DNA of 64,000 bases, from positions 1,635,755 through 1,699,754 of the forward strand of contig NZ_CP072983.1 of assembly GCF_024397795.1 (NCBI RefSeq), given 5' to 3'. Below are positions 35,067-43,788 of this stretch, piece after piece. The stretch is from Lactobacillus intestinalis. GTDB lineage: Bacteria; Bacillota; Bacilli; Lactobacillales; Lactobacillaceae. Within the stretch, counting starts at the first letter, position 1, and each line of letters starts with the position of its first letter. A program made the translations under genes and the position numbers. The notes beneath the pieces were generated by a model. It did no database searches. It was not told the origin of the DNA and was given only the letters and a program-made list of their open reading frames with translations.

Positions 35067-35111
35067 ATGATCTGGAAAGTAATTTTCCAGAGGCTTGATT
35101 GCTGATGGCGA

Positions 35112-35204
35112 TTAACGCTCTTTAAGCCAGTTTACAACTAACTTAATCAGTTTTTTCACGTACTTTGGTGGTACGACAAGAATAAGAATAAAAGTTAAAT
35201 TCAT
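35112..35204 (-). CDS. Candidate Fst-like type I toxin (30 residues)
   Basis: ATG at 35204 behind SD AAAGGAG encodes a 30-residue peptide starting MNLTFILILVVPPKYV and ending NWLKER. A hydrophobic N-terminus with Pro at 12-13, a basic second half, and a terminal W-L-x-x-R resemble Fst/par-family toxins known from Gram-positive plasmids and lactobacilli. The mRNA 5' region (35250-35260) is complementary to a divergent small RNA through TTAGCGTGCAA. Function is inferred from size, composition and layout; similarity to Fst itself is limited. Confidence 0.5.
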   Translation of the reverse strand: MNLTFILILVVPPKYVKKLIKLVVNWLKER

Positions 35205-35249
35205 GGTCAGGATTTCTCCTTTCCAGCACAAATTTTAGGGAGCTACCCT

Positions 35250-35323
35250 ATTAGCGTGCAAAAGTATTATATCATGTGCTATAATATCTTTAGAATAAGA
35301 ATAAAAAGTTTTAGCGTGCAAGT
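35250..35323. repeat. Direct repeats in the divergent TA promoter region
   Basis: TTAGCGTGCAA occurs at 35250-35260 and 35313-35323 in the same direction. GGAGCTACC (35239) and GGTAGCTCC (35328) flank them as an inverted pair. Minus-strand TATAAT (35267-35272) and plus-strand TATAAT (35279-35284) lie between. Each divergent RNA thus carries one repeat near its 5' end, and the two copies are complementary. Confidence 0.65.
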
Positions 35324-35381
35324 CGAGGTAGCTCCTTGGCATAATCGTTAACGTGTGGCTCTGCATTTGCAGAGCTTTTTT
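35291..35381 (+). ncRNA. Candidate antitoxin RNA
   Basis: About 90 nt from TATAAT (35279-35284) to the terminator GCTCTGC/GCAGAGC (35358-35375) plus T run. It contains TTAGCGTGCAA, antisense to the toxin mRNA leader. No ORF. Downstream, TGATCTAAAAAGTAATTTTTC resembles TGATCTGGAAAGTAATTTTCC beyond the toxin gene (35068), so both RNAs end next to related sequence. Confidence 0.5.
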
Positions 35382-35480
35382 CATGATCTAAAAAGTAATT
35401 TTTCTAAATACTTTTATCCCTCTGCTTTCTGCACAAAATTCCATATAATTAAAGTATAAGAATTTGTGAGGTGTGTGGAA

Positions 35481-36524
35481 GTGTTAACATTTTTCTACTG
35501 GTCCCTAGCCTTATTCTTACTAAATCTAGGGGCTTTTATTTTTGTTTTAACCCATGAAAGGCGATCAATGTGGGCTGGACTAACTTTGACCACTACATTG
35601 ATGTTTCTTGCCTTTTTAGCGCTAGATATCATCATTATGATGGATACAATGTTTCCGAGTCATCATGATGCTATTTCTAAATTTTTACTTTTAGCTGCAG
35701 TCGGTGTCGCATTACTGATTTTTGCCTTTGTAATTTTGTTAATTGGAATGTTTATCTTTGATGGGATTAAAATTCTAGTTAAAGAAGGCACCAAATGGAC
35801 TAACTTTCTATCTTTAGGGATGGCTTTTGTAATTCTATTTCTAATCTTTGCCTATCCATCATTTGGCCGCTTTACTTCAGAAGCTTGGTTCAGATTCATT
35901 TATCTCTTCTTGTCTTTGAGCATCTTTTATCTGATTTTCATCATGATGATGTATACCTTGACATCTTGGCTCAACTTGATCAATATCAGACAAAAGCCTC
36001 TTGATTACGTTGTCGTCCTTGGTGCAGGATTAATTGGAAAGAAAGTTACTCCACTTCTAGCAAGCCGAATCAATCGTGGAATTCAGATCTACCGTCGTAA
36101 TCCTGGCTCAAAATTGATCCTGTCTGGTGGTCAAGGCAGCGATGAAGAGATCCCTGAATCTCATGCCATGGCTAAATATACCGAAGAACAGGGCGTTCCT
36201 AAGTCGGATATCATTATTGAAAATAAATCCAAAACCACCAATGAGAACTTGAGATTTTCTCATAATCTAATGAAGCCTAACAGTACCTTTTGTCTGGTTA
36301 CAAGCTCATATCACGTTTACCGTGCTCTAGTTCTTGCCAAGCGTCAAGGGTTACAGTGTGTGGGCTATGGTGCAAAAACTAAATGGTATTTTACTTTAAA
36401 TGCCTTTATTCGCGAGTTTATTGCTTACATTGTAATCACCAAACGCCTGCAGCTTACCGTCATTGGCGGAATTGGCGCTATAACATTGTTTTTAGCGCTT
36501 ATATACTACCTTTTCCCACTCTAA
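35481..36524 (+). CDS. YdcF/SanA-like DUF218 membrane protein (paralogue)
   Basis: 347 residues. Several N-terminal helices, then a DUF218 domain (YVVVLGAGLIGKKVTPLLASRINRGI, LILSGGQGSDEEIPESHAMAKY, VTSSYHVYRALVLAKRQG) and a final helix. Same architecture as the protein at 10076. The GTG at 35481 is chosen because GAGGTG lies 7 nt upstream; the frame could extend five codons to a GTG at 35466, which overlaps that SD. Role in envelope metabolism is by family only. Confidence 0.82.
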   Translation: MLTFFYWSLALFLLNLGAFIFVLTHERRSMWAGLTLTTTLMFLAFLALDIIIMMDTMFPSHHDAISKFLLLAAVGVALLIFAFVILLIGMFIFDGIKILVKEGTKWTNFLSLGMAFVILFLIFAYPSFGRFTSEAWFRFIYLFLSLSIFYLIFIMMMYTLTSWLNLINIRQKPLDYVVVLGAGLIGKKVTPLLASRINRGIQIYRRNPGSKLILSGGQGSDEEIPESHAMAKYTEEQGVPKSDIIIENKSKTTNENLRFSHNLMKPNSTFCLVTSSYHVYRALVLAKRQGLQCVGYGAKTKWYFTLNAFIREFIAYIVITKRLQLTVIGGIGAITLFLALIYYLFPL

Positions 36525-36527
36525 ACA

Positions 36528-36560
36528 AAAAAGACCTGATTTTGCATCAGGTCTTTTTAT
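36528..36560. terminator. Bidirectional terminator
   Basis: AAAAAGACCTGAT/ATCAGGTCTTTTT between convergent genes. Confidence 0.85.
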
Positions 36561-38045
36561 TTAATCAAAGCTTTCTTCGATTACTTCGTCTTGTTCGCGT
36601 CTAGCTTCACGTTTACGTAGCCATGGAAGGACAAATCCTAAACCAAAGAGAACGACTACAGTGATAATATTCATCCATAATTGGTGAGTAAATGCTGGTG
36701 TGCCGAATTCCACATTTTGTGGAATAAATCCTAAAGTAGCACAGACAAAGGTGAAGATTAAACACCAGAATCCAACTGCAAGAGCACCAGTCTTGTTTTT
36801 AATAAATACATAACTAGAGTGGTATTTTTCCTGATGCATTCTCATTGCAACAAAGGCAAAGAATACCCAGCAAGTCTTATATGGTGAAATAATTCCGTTA
36901 ACATTTAAAAGCCAGTTATAAATAGTGTTAATGTTTGGCAAAGTACCAGTCAAAAGAAGCAAGAATAAGCTAAGTCCTACAGTAAAAGTATAACTGTGAA
37001 TTGGTCGACCATTCTTATTCTTCTTAGTAAGCCATTTTGGCATGAACTTTTCGCCAACATCCCCAGCAAATACACGACTAGAAGCATCAAGTAACACTGC
37101 CAGCTGGGCCATCATGAAGATTGCTTGTACCACTGCGAAGATGTACATCAAGACTTTACCCATTCCTAAACTTTCACCCAAAAGTTGGAAAGCGTAGTAA
37201 GGACCATTCATCTTGAAGTCATGAGGAATCTTGTGGGCATTAAAAAACATTGCTAGTGCTAAAGTTCCAAAGATAGTCAAAAATCCAGTCATAATTGCAA
37301 GCATCCACATTGCCTTTGGGAAATCACGCTTAGGATTTTTCATTTGTTGTACATATGGAGCAGCAAGTTCAGCACCAGACATGGCAAAGATCAAAAGTCC
37401 AGTAGTTGAGAAATAATTCAAGCTAAATGATGGTTTAAATGCTCCCCAATTAAATGGTTGAGTTGCAATATGGTGACCGTGCATTACAGACCAAGCAGCG
37501 AGCAAAACAAACAACATGGACATAATAAACATCGCTCCCCCACCAATTAGTGAAAGAATTTCTAGCGAGTTGCGCAATTTATTTTCCAGCAAAATAAAGA
37601 TCAAAATGATCACAAAAGTCAAAATTCCAAACCAGAAAGTTGACATTTTTTTGTCCAAACTATTGTTACCAAAAATCATCCAACTAAAAGATACGATAAC
37701 TGAATTAGAAACATCGACAATATAAGGTACACTCTGCACCCAATACATCCACGAAGTCCAATATCCTAAAGTATCATTTGTACTTCTTCTTACCCAAGAA
37801 GCAAGTCCTCCATCTTGATTGTCAAAAGTTAAACTCATTTGACTACTGATCAATGCGTAAGGAATAACGTATGAAAACAGCAAGAAAATCCAAGAAATAA
37901 CTACTGACAAGCCTTGGTTTTGAAATGGATAGAAGATATTTTCAAAACTAATAATTGTTACGAAGTCAATTAAGGCAATGACTGGCCAACTCATGTAATG
38001 TTTTTTGCTAGGTTCTAAGTCTGTTAAGACATCTGGTTTATCCAA
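36561..38045 (-). CDS. APC-superfamily amino acid permease or antiporter
   Basis: 494 residues, about 12 helices, of the glutamate:GABA-antiporter-like branch of the APC superfamily. FAMSGAELAAPYVQQMKNPKRDFPKAMW is the conserved amphipathic loop. The TTG start at 38045 has SD GGGGAGAA about 8 nt upstream. It is divergent from the PLP decarboxylase 230 bp away, which suggests exchange of the amino acid substrate for its amine product; that is inference. Specificity (ornithine/putrescine, lysine or other) is unresolved. Confidence 0.82.
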   Translation of the reverse strand: MDKPDVLTDLEPSKKHYMSWPVIALIDFVTIISFENIFYPFQNQGLSVVISWIFLLFSYVIPYALISSQMSLTFDNQDGGLASWVRRSTNDTLGYWTSWMYWVQSVPYIVDVSNSVIVSFSWMIFGNNSLDKKMSTFWFGILTFVIILIFILLENKLRNSLEILSLIGGGAMFIMSMLFVLLAAWSVMHGHHIATQPFNWGAFKPSFSLNYFSTTGLLIFAMSGAELAAPYVQQMKNPKRDFPKAMWMLAIMTGFLTIFGTLALAMFFNAHKIPHDFKMNGPYYAFQLLGESLGMGKVLMYIFAVVQAIFMMAQLAVLLDASSRVFAGDVGEKFMPKWLTKKNKNGRPIHSYTFTVGLSLFLLLLTGTLPNINTIYNWLLNVNGIISPYKTCWVFFAFVAMRMHQEKYHSSYVFIKNKTGALAVGFWCLIFTFVCATLGFIPQNVEFGTPAFTHQLWMNIITVVVLFGLGFVLPWLRKREARREQDEVIEESFD

Positions 38046-38275
38046 TTTTTTAATTCTCCCCCTAATTTAAATACTAACTTGGATTAAACCAGCAAATTCG
38101 GGGGTTTTAATACGATAAGCAAAGTATTAAAAATCACTTGTCTGCTCCCTTATAAGTCGCTATAATTCATGCGGTAGCATTCCTTAATCTCCACTGGAAT
38201 GCAAAAACGTCCGCAAAAAATTATAAAGATTTATTTGATTTTTGCAAGTATCTTTTTAGAAAATAGGGTGAAAAA

Positions 38276-40372
38276 ATGAACTTTTTAAAAATTGCTATCG
38301 ATTCCAGCATTCAAAACGCTGATTTTGATTCTTGGCAAACCACTAGTCTAACTGGTGCACAAGGCAGCGAACTAGCTGCGATCGTCATTTCAGATAATAA
38401 TTACGATTCTTTAAAACAAGCTCACAATCTCCAAGAAACTTCCGGCTTGGGCATCCCTATTATCACTGTTTCACATGAAACTATTTTACCAACTGAAAAA
38501 GATCAAATAATTAAACAAGCTACTTCCTACACTCAAGAAATGGTTCCGGGCTTCTTAACTGACCTCGTTAATTTTTCAGAAGATCGACCAATCAGTTTTA
38601 CTACTCCGGGTCATCACAACGGTCTTTATTATGAGAAACATCCCGCAGGCGTTGTCTTCAATCGCTTTTTTGGTAAGAACTTGATGTACGCCGATACTAG
38701 CGACACTGTTCCAGAACTTGGCGATACCATGACACATGGTGGAACTCCTTTGACTGCCGAACAAAAAGCGGCCGAAACTTATAATGCAGACAAGGTTTAC
38801 TTCTGTACAAATGGAACTACTAGTGCCAATTCTATCTGTGCCAGTGCCGTTTTAACAGAGGGAGATTTGGTTCTTTTTGACCGCAACAATCACAAGTCCC
38901 TTTATAATAGCGCCTTAGTTATGACTGGGGCTAAACCGGTTTACATTCCGACTGACCGGAACGCCTTGGGACTTATCGGTGAAATGGATCCGGATTTTCT
39001 GAGCGAAGACAAAATCCGCACAGAAATTGCTAAAGTTGATCCTGAAAAAGCTAAAGCCAAGCGTCCATTTAGAATGGCCATTATTCAATCTGAAACTTAT
39101 GATGGACTCTTTTATGATGCTAAATGGTTAATTGACAAAATTGGTAAACTTTGCGATTACATTCTTTTTGACTGTGCATGGGGTGGTTTTGAACAATTCG
39201 TACCAATTATGCGTCATCTTTCTCCGCTCAACTTTGATTTAGGACCAGAAGACCCGGGAATTTTAGTCACTCAATCACTTCACAAGCAACAAGCTGGGAT
39301 GGGACAAGCTTCTCAAATTTTAAAGAAAGATGCTCATTTAAAAGGTCAAAAGCGTTATGTCGACCACAAGCACTTTAACCATGCTTATCTAAAATTTGTC
39401 ACTTCCAGTTACTCTTACCCACTTTATGCTTCTTTAACTGTTAACTCTTACTTAACTGCTGGTAAAGGCAACAAAAAATGGTGGAACCAAATTTTACGCT
39501 TGGGAATTGAATGGCGTAAGGAATTGCTCAAGAAATCTAAGCTTTTTAAGCCATTAGTACCAGATGATTTTGCTCAAATTCCAACGGATGAACTTGCTAC
39601 AAACGCGAAATATTGGAACTTTGATCCCGAAGATAAATGGCACGGCTTTAATAAAATCGCTAAAGGTGAGGCGATGCTTGATCCACTTAAGATCACGGTC
39701 AAAACTCCTGGAATTGATGTTGCAAATGCAAAATATGAAGCTAGTGGTATTCCTGGTCCAGTTGTGGCAGAATTTTTAATGGAAAAGCGCATCATTCGGG
39801 CTAAGGATGACCTATATTCTCTTCTTTTCTTGCTTACTCCAGGCGACACTGAAAAAGAGCTCCAGACTTTATTAGACGCCTTTTTAGAATTTGAAAACTT
39901 TTACAATGAAGATGCTTCTTTAGAAGTAGTTTTACCAAAACTTGCTAAAGTTTATGACGATCGCTACCAAGGTTATACTCTTAAACAACTTTGCCAAGAA
40001 ATGCATGACTACTATAAAGAACATCATACCTTTACTCTTCAGCAAGAACTATTTGCAAAAACTAACATGCAAAATTATTCCATGACACCAAGTAAGGCCG
40101 ATACTTTATTCATGAGAAATGAAAGTGAACTGGTGGATTTGGATAACGTTTTAGGGCGAATTGCGGCCGAAGGTGCGCTTCCCTATCCTCCAGGTGTATT
40201 TATTGTTGCACCTGGAGAAAAATGGTCAAAAATTGATCAAAAATACTTTGAAGTTTTAGTGGGAGCTATTGAACGTTTCCCAGGCTTCGTACCAGAAATT
40301 CAAGGTGTCTATTGGGATCAAAAAACAAATGGTAAAATTAAAGTTCAAGCCGAAGTGCTAAAAGAAAATTAA
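38276..40372 (+). CDS. Ornithine/lysine-type PLP decarboxylase (fold type I)
   Basis: 698 residues, the length of Lactobacillus inducible ornithine decarboxylase. N-terminal wing domain, FTTPGHHNG, the large PLP domain with GTTSANSI and FDCAWGGFEQF, the PLP-binding Lys337 in SLHKQQAGMGQ, and a C-terminal domain with PYPPGVFIVAPGE. It decarboxylates a basic amino acid, consuming a proton, and so serves acid resistance with the divergent permease. Ornithine is the likeliest substrate by length and N-terminus. A parS-like 16-mer lies at 38467-38482. Confidence 0.88.
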   Translation: MNFLKIAIDSSIQNADFDSWQTTSLTGAQGSELAAIVISDNNYDSLKQAHNLQETSGLGIPIITVSHETILPTEKDQIIKQATSYTQEMVPGFLTDLVNFSEDRPISFTTPGHHNGLYYEKHPAGVVFNRFFGKNLMYADTSDTVPELGDTMTHGGTPLTAEQKAAETYNADKVYFCTNGTTSANSICASAVLTEGDLVLFDRNNHKSLYNSALVMTGAKPVYIPTDRNALGLIGEMDPDFLSEDKIRTEIAKVDPEKAKAKRPFRMAIIQSETYDGLFYDAKWLIDKIGKLCDYILFDCAWGGFEQFVPIMRHLSPLNFDLGPEDPGILVTQSLHKQQAGMGQASQILKKDAHLKGQKRYVDHKHFNHAYLKFVTSSYSYPLYASLTVNSYLTAGKGNKKWWNQILRLGIEWRKELLKKSKLFKPLVPDDFAQIPTDELATNAKYWNFDPEDKWHGFNKIAKGEAMLDPLKITVKTPGIDVANAKYEASGIPGPVVAEFLMEKRIIRAKDDLYSLLFLLTPGDTEKELQTLLDAFLEFENFYNEDASLEVVLPKLAKVYDDRYQGYTLKQLCQEMHDYYKEHHTFTLQQELFAKTNMQNYSMTPSKADTLFMRNESELVDLDNVLGRIAAEGALPYPPGVFIVAPGEKWSKIDQKYFEVLVGAIERFPGFVPEIQGVYWDQKTNGKIKVQAEVLKEN
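38467..38482. other. parS-like palindrome
   Basis: TGTTTCACATGAAACT, identical over 16 bases to the site at 9309, here inside the decarboxylase coding sequence. Confidence 0.45.
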
Positions 40373-40382
40373 GGAGAAGATT

Positions 40383-41651
40383 ATGGTTTTATCTTGGAAA
40401 GAAAATTTACCTCAAGAATTACAAGAAAAAGTTGATAAAGTTGACAAATTAATTGCTCCACGTTTGGAAGAAATTGATGAGCAAGTTCTTTACAACCAAC
40501 AACGAGTACTTGAATTATTTAGAAAACACCGCGTAGGTGAAGAAGACTTGGTACCTTCAACCGGTTATGGTTATGACGATATTGGTCGTGACAAAATTGA
40601 AGCTATTTATGCCGATTACTTTAAAACTGGGGATGCATTAGTACGTTCCCAATTCTCTTCTGCAACTCAAGCTATTTCAGTTGGTCTATTTAGTATGCTT
40701 CGTCCCGGCGACACTCTCTACTATTTAACCGGAACTCCATATGACACCATTCAAGAAGTAATTGGTCTTGCGGGGAACAAGCCAGGAAATATGAAAGAAT
40801 GGGGTATTAACTTTAAAACTACTGAATTACTTGATAATGGCGAAGTAGATTATGAAAAAGCCCGCGTAGACTTACAAGATCCATCAATCAAAGTCGTTAC
40901 AATTCAACGTTCTCTTGGATACGCTGTCAGAGCCAGTTTCACTATGGAAAAAATCAAAAAGATGCTCAAGTTTATCAAGGAAGTTCGCCCGGATGTGAAA
41001 ATTTTTGTTGATAACTGCTATGGTGAATTTTCTGAAACCGAAGAACCAACATTTTATGGCGCTAATATGATGGCCGGTTCACTTTTCAAAAATGCTGGGG
41101 CCGGAATTGTTAAAGGTGGTGCTTTCTTAGTCGGTGATAAAGATCTAATTGAAGGTGCAGGATCACGTTTAAACGTACCTGGCGCTGGTAAAGGCGAAGG
41201 AGCTACTTGGGGCTACTTGCGTGACTTCTACCAAGGCTTCTTTATGGCTGCTCATACTACTGGAGAGGCTCTAAAGGGTATGATTTATACCGCGGCTCTT
41301 TGCGAAGAAATGGGAATGAAGGTTGCTCCTAAGTGGAATGATCCTCGAACTGATATTGTTCAAACTGTAACCTTCGGTGAACCAGACCCGATGGTTAAAT
41401 TCTGTGCTGCAATTCAACATTATTCTCCAATGAATTCCTTTGTTGATCCTATCCCATATCACCAAGATGGCTATGAAGATGATGTTGTCATGGCCTCTGG
41501 TAGTTTTACTGAAGGCTCTACTATTGAGTTATCTTCAGACGGCCCTCTTCGTCCTCCATACCGTCTTTACATTCAAGGTGGCCTTTCTTACGCTCATGAT
41601 AAAATTGCCATCACCCACGCTGTAGAAGAAACTTTTTACAAAAAAGATTAA
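40383..41651 (+). CDS. YnbB-type PLP enzyme (aluminium resistance/Met gamma-lyase-like)
   Basis: 422 residues, COG4100 family, often annotated as aluminium resistance protein or methionine gamma-lyase family. PLP-fold features are FSSATQAISVGLFSMLRPGD, VFVDNCYGEF (read as IFVDNCYGEF here) and the probable cofactor Lys in GSLFKNAGAGIVKGGAFLVG. It begins 10 nt after the decarboxylase stop with SD AAGGAG, so the two form an operon. The reaction has not been established for the family. Confidence 0.85.
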   Translation: MVLSWKENLPQELQEKVDKVDKLIAPRLEEIDEQVLYNQQRVLELFRKHRVGEEDLVPSTGYGYDDIGRDKIEAIYADYFKTGDALVRSQFSSATQAISVGLFSMLRPGDTLYYLTGTPYDTIQEVIGLAGNKPGNMKEWGINFKTTELLDNGEVDYEKARVDLQDPSIKVVTIQRSLGYAVRASFTMEKIKKMLKFIKEVRPDVKIFVDNCYGEFSETEEPTFYGANMMAGSLFKNAGAGIVKGGAFLVGDKDLIEGAGSRLNVPGAGKGEGATWGYLRDFYQGFFMAAHTTGEALKGMIYTAALCEEMGMKVAPKWNDPRTDIVQTVTFGEPDPMVKFCAAIQHYSPMNSFVDPIPYHQDGYEDDVVMASGSFTEGSTIELSSDGPLRPPYRLYIQGGLSYAHDKIAITHAVEETFYKKD

Positions 41652-41660
41652 CTAAAATAA

Positions 41661-41701
41661 AAGCTGCATTAAAGGGATTGATCCTTAATGCAGCTTTTTT
41701 A
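41661..41701. terminator. Bidirectional terminator
   Basis: AAGCTGCATTAAGGGAT/ATCCTTAATGCAGCTT followed by TTTT. Confidence 0.85.
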
Positions 41702-41711
41702 TTGATGATGA

Positions 41712-41972
41712 TTAATTGTTTAGCTTGCGGTATCCGAAGTAGAATTGAAGGCAAGCTAAGACTACGTTGATCCAGTTTAACCAAATAAACCAAATAGCGA
41801 TTCCACTTGGATCATGGGCAACACCATAGTATACCCAAAAGCCAATTACAACAGCACAAACGTTAATCCATGCAAAAACTCTTTGATAAGTTTGATTCTT
41901 AAGAACAAACCACATCCAAATTACATTAACGATAAACCAACATAAAAGAACCCAAAATACGAAACTAAACAT
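41712..41972 (-). CDS. Small membrane protein of unknown function
   Basis: 86 residues with three hydrophobic helices rich in Trp and aromatic residues (WVLLCWFIVNVIWMWFVL at the start, then FAWINVCAVVIGFWVYYG and WFIWLNWINVVLACLQFYFG). SD AAAGGAG is well placed. I do not recognise the family. The pattern of three helices and Trp positions is loosely like a small PnuC-type module, but it is too short for a transporter on its own. Monocistronic, convergent with the YnbB operon. Confidence 0.7.
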   Translation of the reverse strand: MFSFVFWVLLCWFIVNVIWMWFVLKNQTYQRVFAWINVCAVVIGFWVYYGVAHDPSGIAIWFIWLNWINVVLACLQFYFGYRKLNN

Positions 41973-42098
41973 AATAATTACTCCTTTCTTTATTATTTCA
42001 TCTTTATAAATATAGTATGGATCATCAAAATACTAAATTCAATTAATTGCACCCATACTATATTATGTATAAATATAATAAAGAATTGCTTGTTTAGT

Positions 42099-42755
42099 TT
42101 ACAGAATTCTGATTTGCTTACCTTTTACCTCAATTCGATTTTCATTTTCTAGTTCCTTTAACTTTCGGCTTAACGTTTCCGGCGTTATCCCCAACAAACT
42201 AGCTAAATCCTTTTTCTTCAATTCTAAGGTAACAACATTGGCTTCTTGTTTTTTAGATAAATCCTCTAAATGTGCCATAATACGCTCTTTGGCATCCATA
42301 GAATTACGTCGAATAGCATTTTGTTCTACTGCCACTAGCTTCTTCCCAAAACTATTTAATAAGCGTAAAGCTAATCCTGGAGTTTCTTGGAGCAAATTTT
42401 GAAAATCTTTGCGGGTCATCGAACATATCCAAGTATCAGTCGTTGCTTGAATATAATTTTCTTGATTTCCATCACTAAAAAGATGCTCCTGGCCTTCTGA
42501 ATCCCCTTTATTCAAAGTACCAAGGACTGTTTCTTTGCCATCTTCATTTAAGCTATATATTTTAGCGTGGCCTTTATCCATCACTAGCATCCCATCTTTA
42601 CCATCGAAAGGTTGGCGAATTAAACTACCTTTTGGAAAATACTCCTGATGCGTAGAAATCGTCACTAGTTTTTCACGTAAATTCTTAGGTAAATCCTTAA
42701 ATAATTCCGCTTTACTCAAACAAGCTAACGGGGAATGTTTTGTCATTTTAGTCAC
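42099..42755 (-). CDS. Crp/Fnr-family regulator (FNR/FLP-like)
   Basis: 218 residues. Cyclic-nucleotide-like beta-roll sensor (about 20-130, FPKGSLIRQPFDGKDGMLVMDKGHAKIY), dimer helix, and a C-terminal winged HTH (LELKKKDLASLLGITPETLSRKLKELENE). The recognition helix carries E..SR as in FNR proteins. Only one N-terminal Cys (ACLSK), so it cannot hold the FNR Fe-S cluster in the E. coli manner. An FNR-consensus palindrome lies 8-21 bp ahead of its start, implying autoregulation. Divergent from the 187-residue EF-hand-like protein. Confidence 0.88.
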   Translation of the reverse strand: MTKMTKHSPLACLSKAELFKDLPKNLREKLVTISTHQEYFPKGSLIRQPFDGKDGMLVMDKGHAKIYSLNEDGKETVLGTLNKGDSEGQEHLFSDGNQENYIQATTDTWICSMTRKDFQNLLQETPGLALRLLNSFGKKLVAVEQNAIRRNSMDAKERIMAHLEDLSKKQEANVVTLELKKKDLASLLGITPETLSRKLKELENENRIEVKGKQIRIL

Positions 42756-42762
42756 TCTTTTC

Positions 42763-42776
42763 TTGATTTAAATCAA
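42763..42776. promoter_or_regulatory. FNR-type operator
   Basis: TTGATTTAAATCAA, a perfect palindrome matching the FNR consensus TTGATNNNNATCAA, between the Crp/Fnr gene and the divergent gene at 42893. Confidence 0.75.
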
Positions 42777-42892
42777 ATTAATTATAGCAAGTTTATTTTT
42801 CTCAATCATAAGGCGTGAAAAGACACTTCTCCTTCTATTCCTTGTATGATAAAGGTGTAAAGTTAACAGCTAATGGAAAGAGGTTTTCATAA

Positions 42893-43456
42893 ATGAGAAA
42901 ATATATTGCAAATATTGCGCCCTTAAACGCTGAAAAAATTGGTACAAGTGCTCACGGAACTGCAGAATTTACTATTGATGGCGACACTATGCATGTAAAA
43001 ATCGAAATGTTTGATACACCTGCCAACACTGAACACTGGCAACACTTCCATGGCTTCACTGATGGGAAAGATGCAATTGTTGCAACAATGGAACAAGACA
43101 CTAACCATGACGGCTACATTGATTTACCAGAAACTACTCCTGTTTCAGGAACGACAATGGTACCTTTTGATAAGGCACCACAAGATATGGATATTCCAAA
43201 CGATACTTATCCAGTGGCCGACGCCAATGGTTATTATAGATATGAAAAAGATGTGCCAATGGACATTTTAAGAGAAGACTTTAAGCGTGATTTTGGTACT
43301 GATGATATCGCTTTAGATAAACGCGTAGTCTACGTTCATGGCGTTCCTGCAAGTATGGAACTTCCCGATACGGTTAAAGGCGATTTGTTGGGGTATGATA
43401 CTCATGTAACGCTCCCAATTGCTGGTGGAAAAATTGAGATGATCGAAAATGACTAA
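42893..43456 (+). CDS. Hypothetical protein with EF-hand-like loop
   Basis: 187 residues, no signal peptide or membrane helix. DTNHDGYIDLPE (about residues 70-81) matches the canonical EF-hand calcium loop DxNxDGxIxxxE. A His-rich segment EHWQHFHGF precedes it, so metal binding is plausible. I do not recognise the family with confidence; the pattern slightly recalls CHRD-like domains. SD AAGAGG. It is divergent from the Crp/Fnr regulator with the FNR box between them, and its end overlaps the next small gene by 8 nt. Confidence 0.72.
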   Translation: MRKYIANIAPLNAEKIGTSAHGTAEFTIDGDTMHVKIEMFDTPANTEHWQHFHGFTDGKDAIVATMEQDTNHDGYIDLPETTPVSGTTMVPFDKAPQDMDIPNDTYPVADANGYYRYEKDVPMDILREDFKRDFGTDDIALDKRVVYVHGVPASMELPDTVKGDLLGYDTHVTLPIAGGKIEMIEND

Positions 43457-43628
43457 ATTATTTTGGAAAATGGTCTGGGTTGCCTGCTACATCGTAGCCA
43501 CATATTTTGCCTTTAGTCAAAAAATGAATGCGGCTATCTATTGGATAGCTGGTACTTTATTAGCCCAATCTATTATTTCTCTGTTTTATCAATTTTTTAC
43601 TAATAGAAAGAAAAATAATAAGTTCTAA
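43449..43628 (+). CDS. Small two-helix membrane protein
   Basis: 59 residues, below usual ORF size limits. It starts MTKLFWKMVWVACYIVATYF and has a second helix AAIYWIAGTLLAQSIISLFY, then a basic tail NRKKNNK. The ATG overlaps the previous stop (ATGACTAA), a typical translational coupling. Same operon as the EF-hand-like protein, followed by a terminator. Function unknown. Confidence 0.65.
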   Translation: MTKLFWKMVWVACYIVATYFAFSQKMNAAIYWIAGTLLAQSIISLFYQFFTNRKKNNKF

Positions 43629-43644
43629 TTGAACTAAAATATAC

Positions 43645-43688
43645 AAGCAATTTTATTAAGTTTTTTACTTGATAAGATTGCTTTTTTC
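43645..43688 (+). terminator. Terminator after the small membrane protein
   Basis: GCAATTTTAT/ATAAGATTGC (one G-U) followed by TTTTTT. Confidence 0.7.
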
Positions 43689-43788
43689 TTTTCACGACGA
43701 TTTTGCATCATATTCTTATTTTTGATAAGGTATACATATATTTAATATTTTCAAGGAGGTATTTTTAAAGAGATTCTTATCTCTTCTT

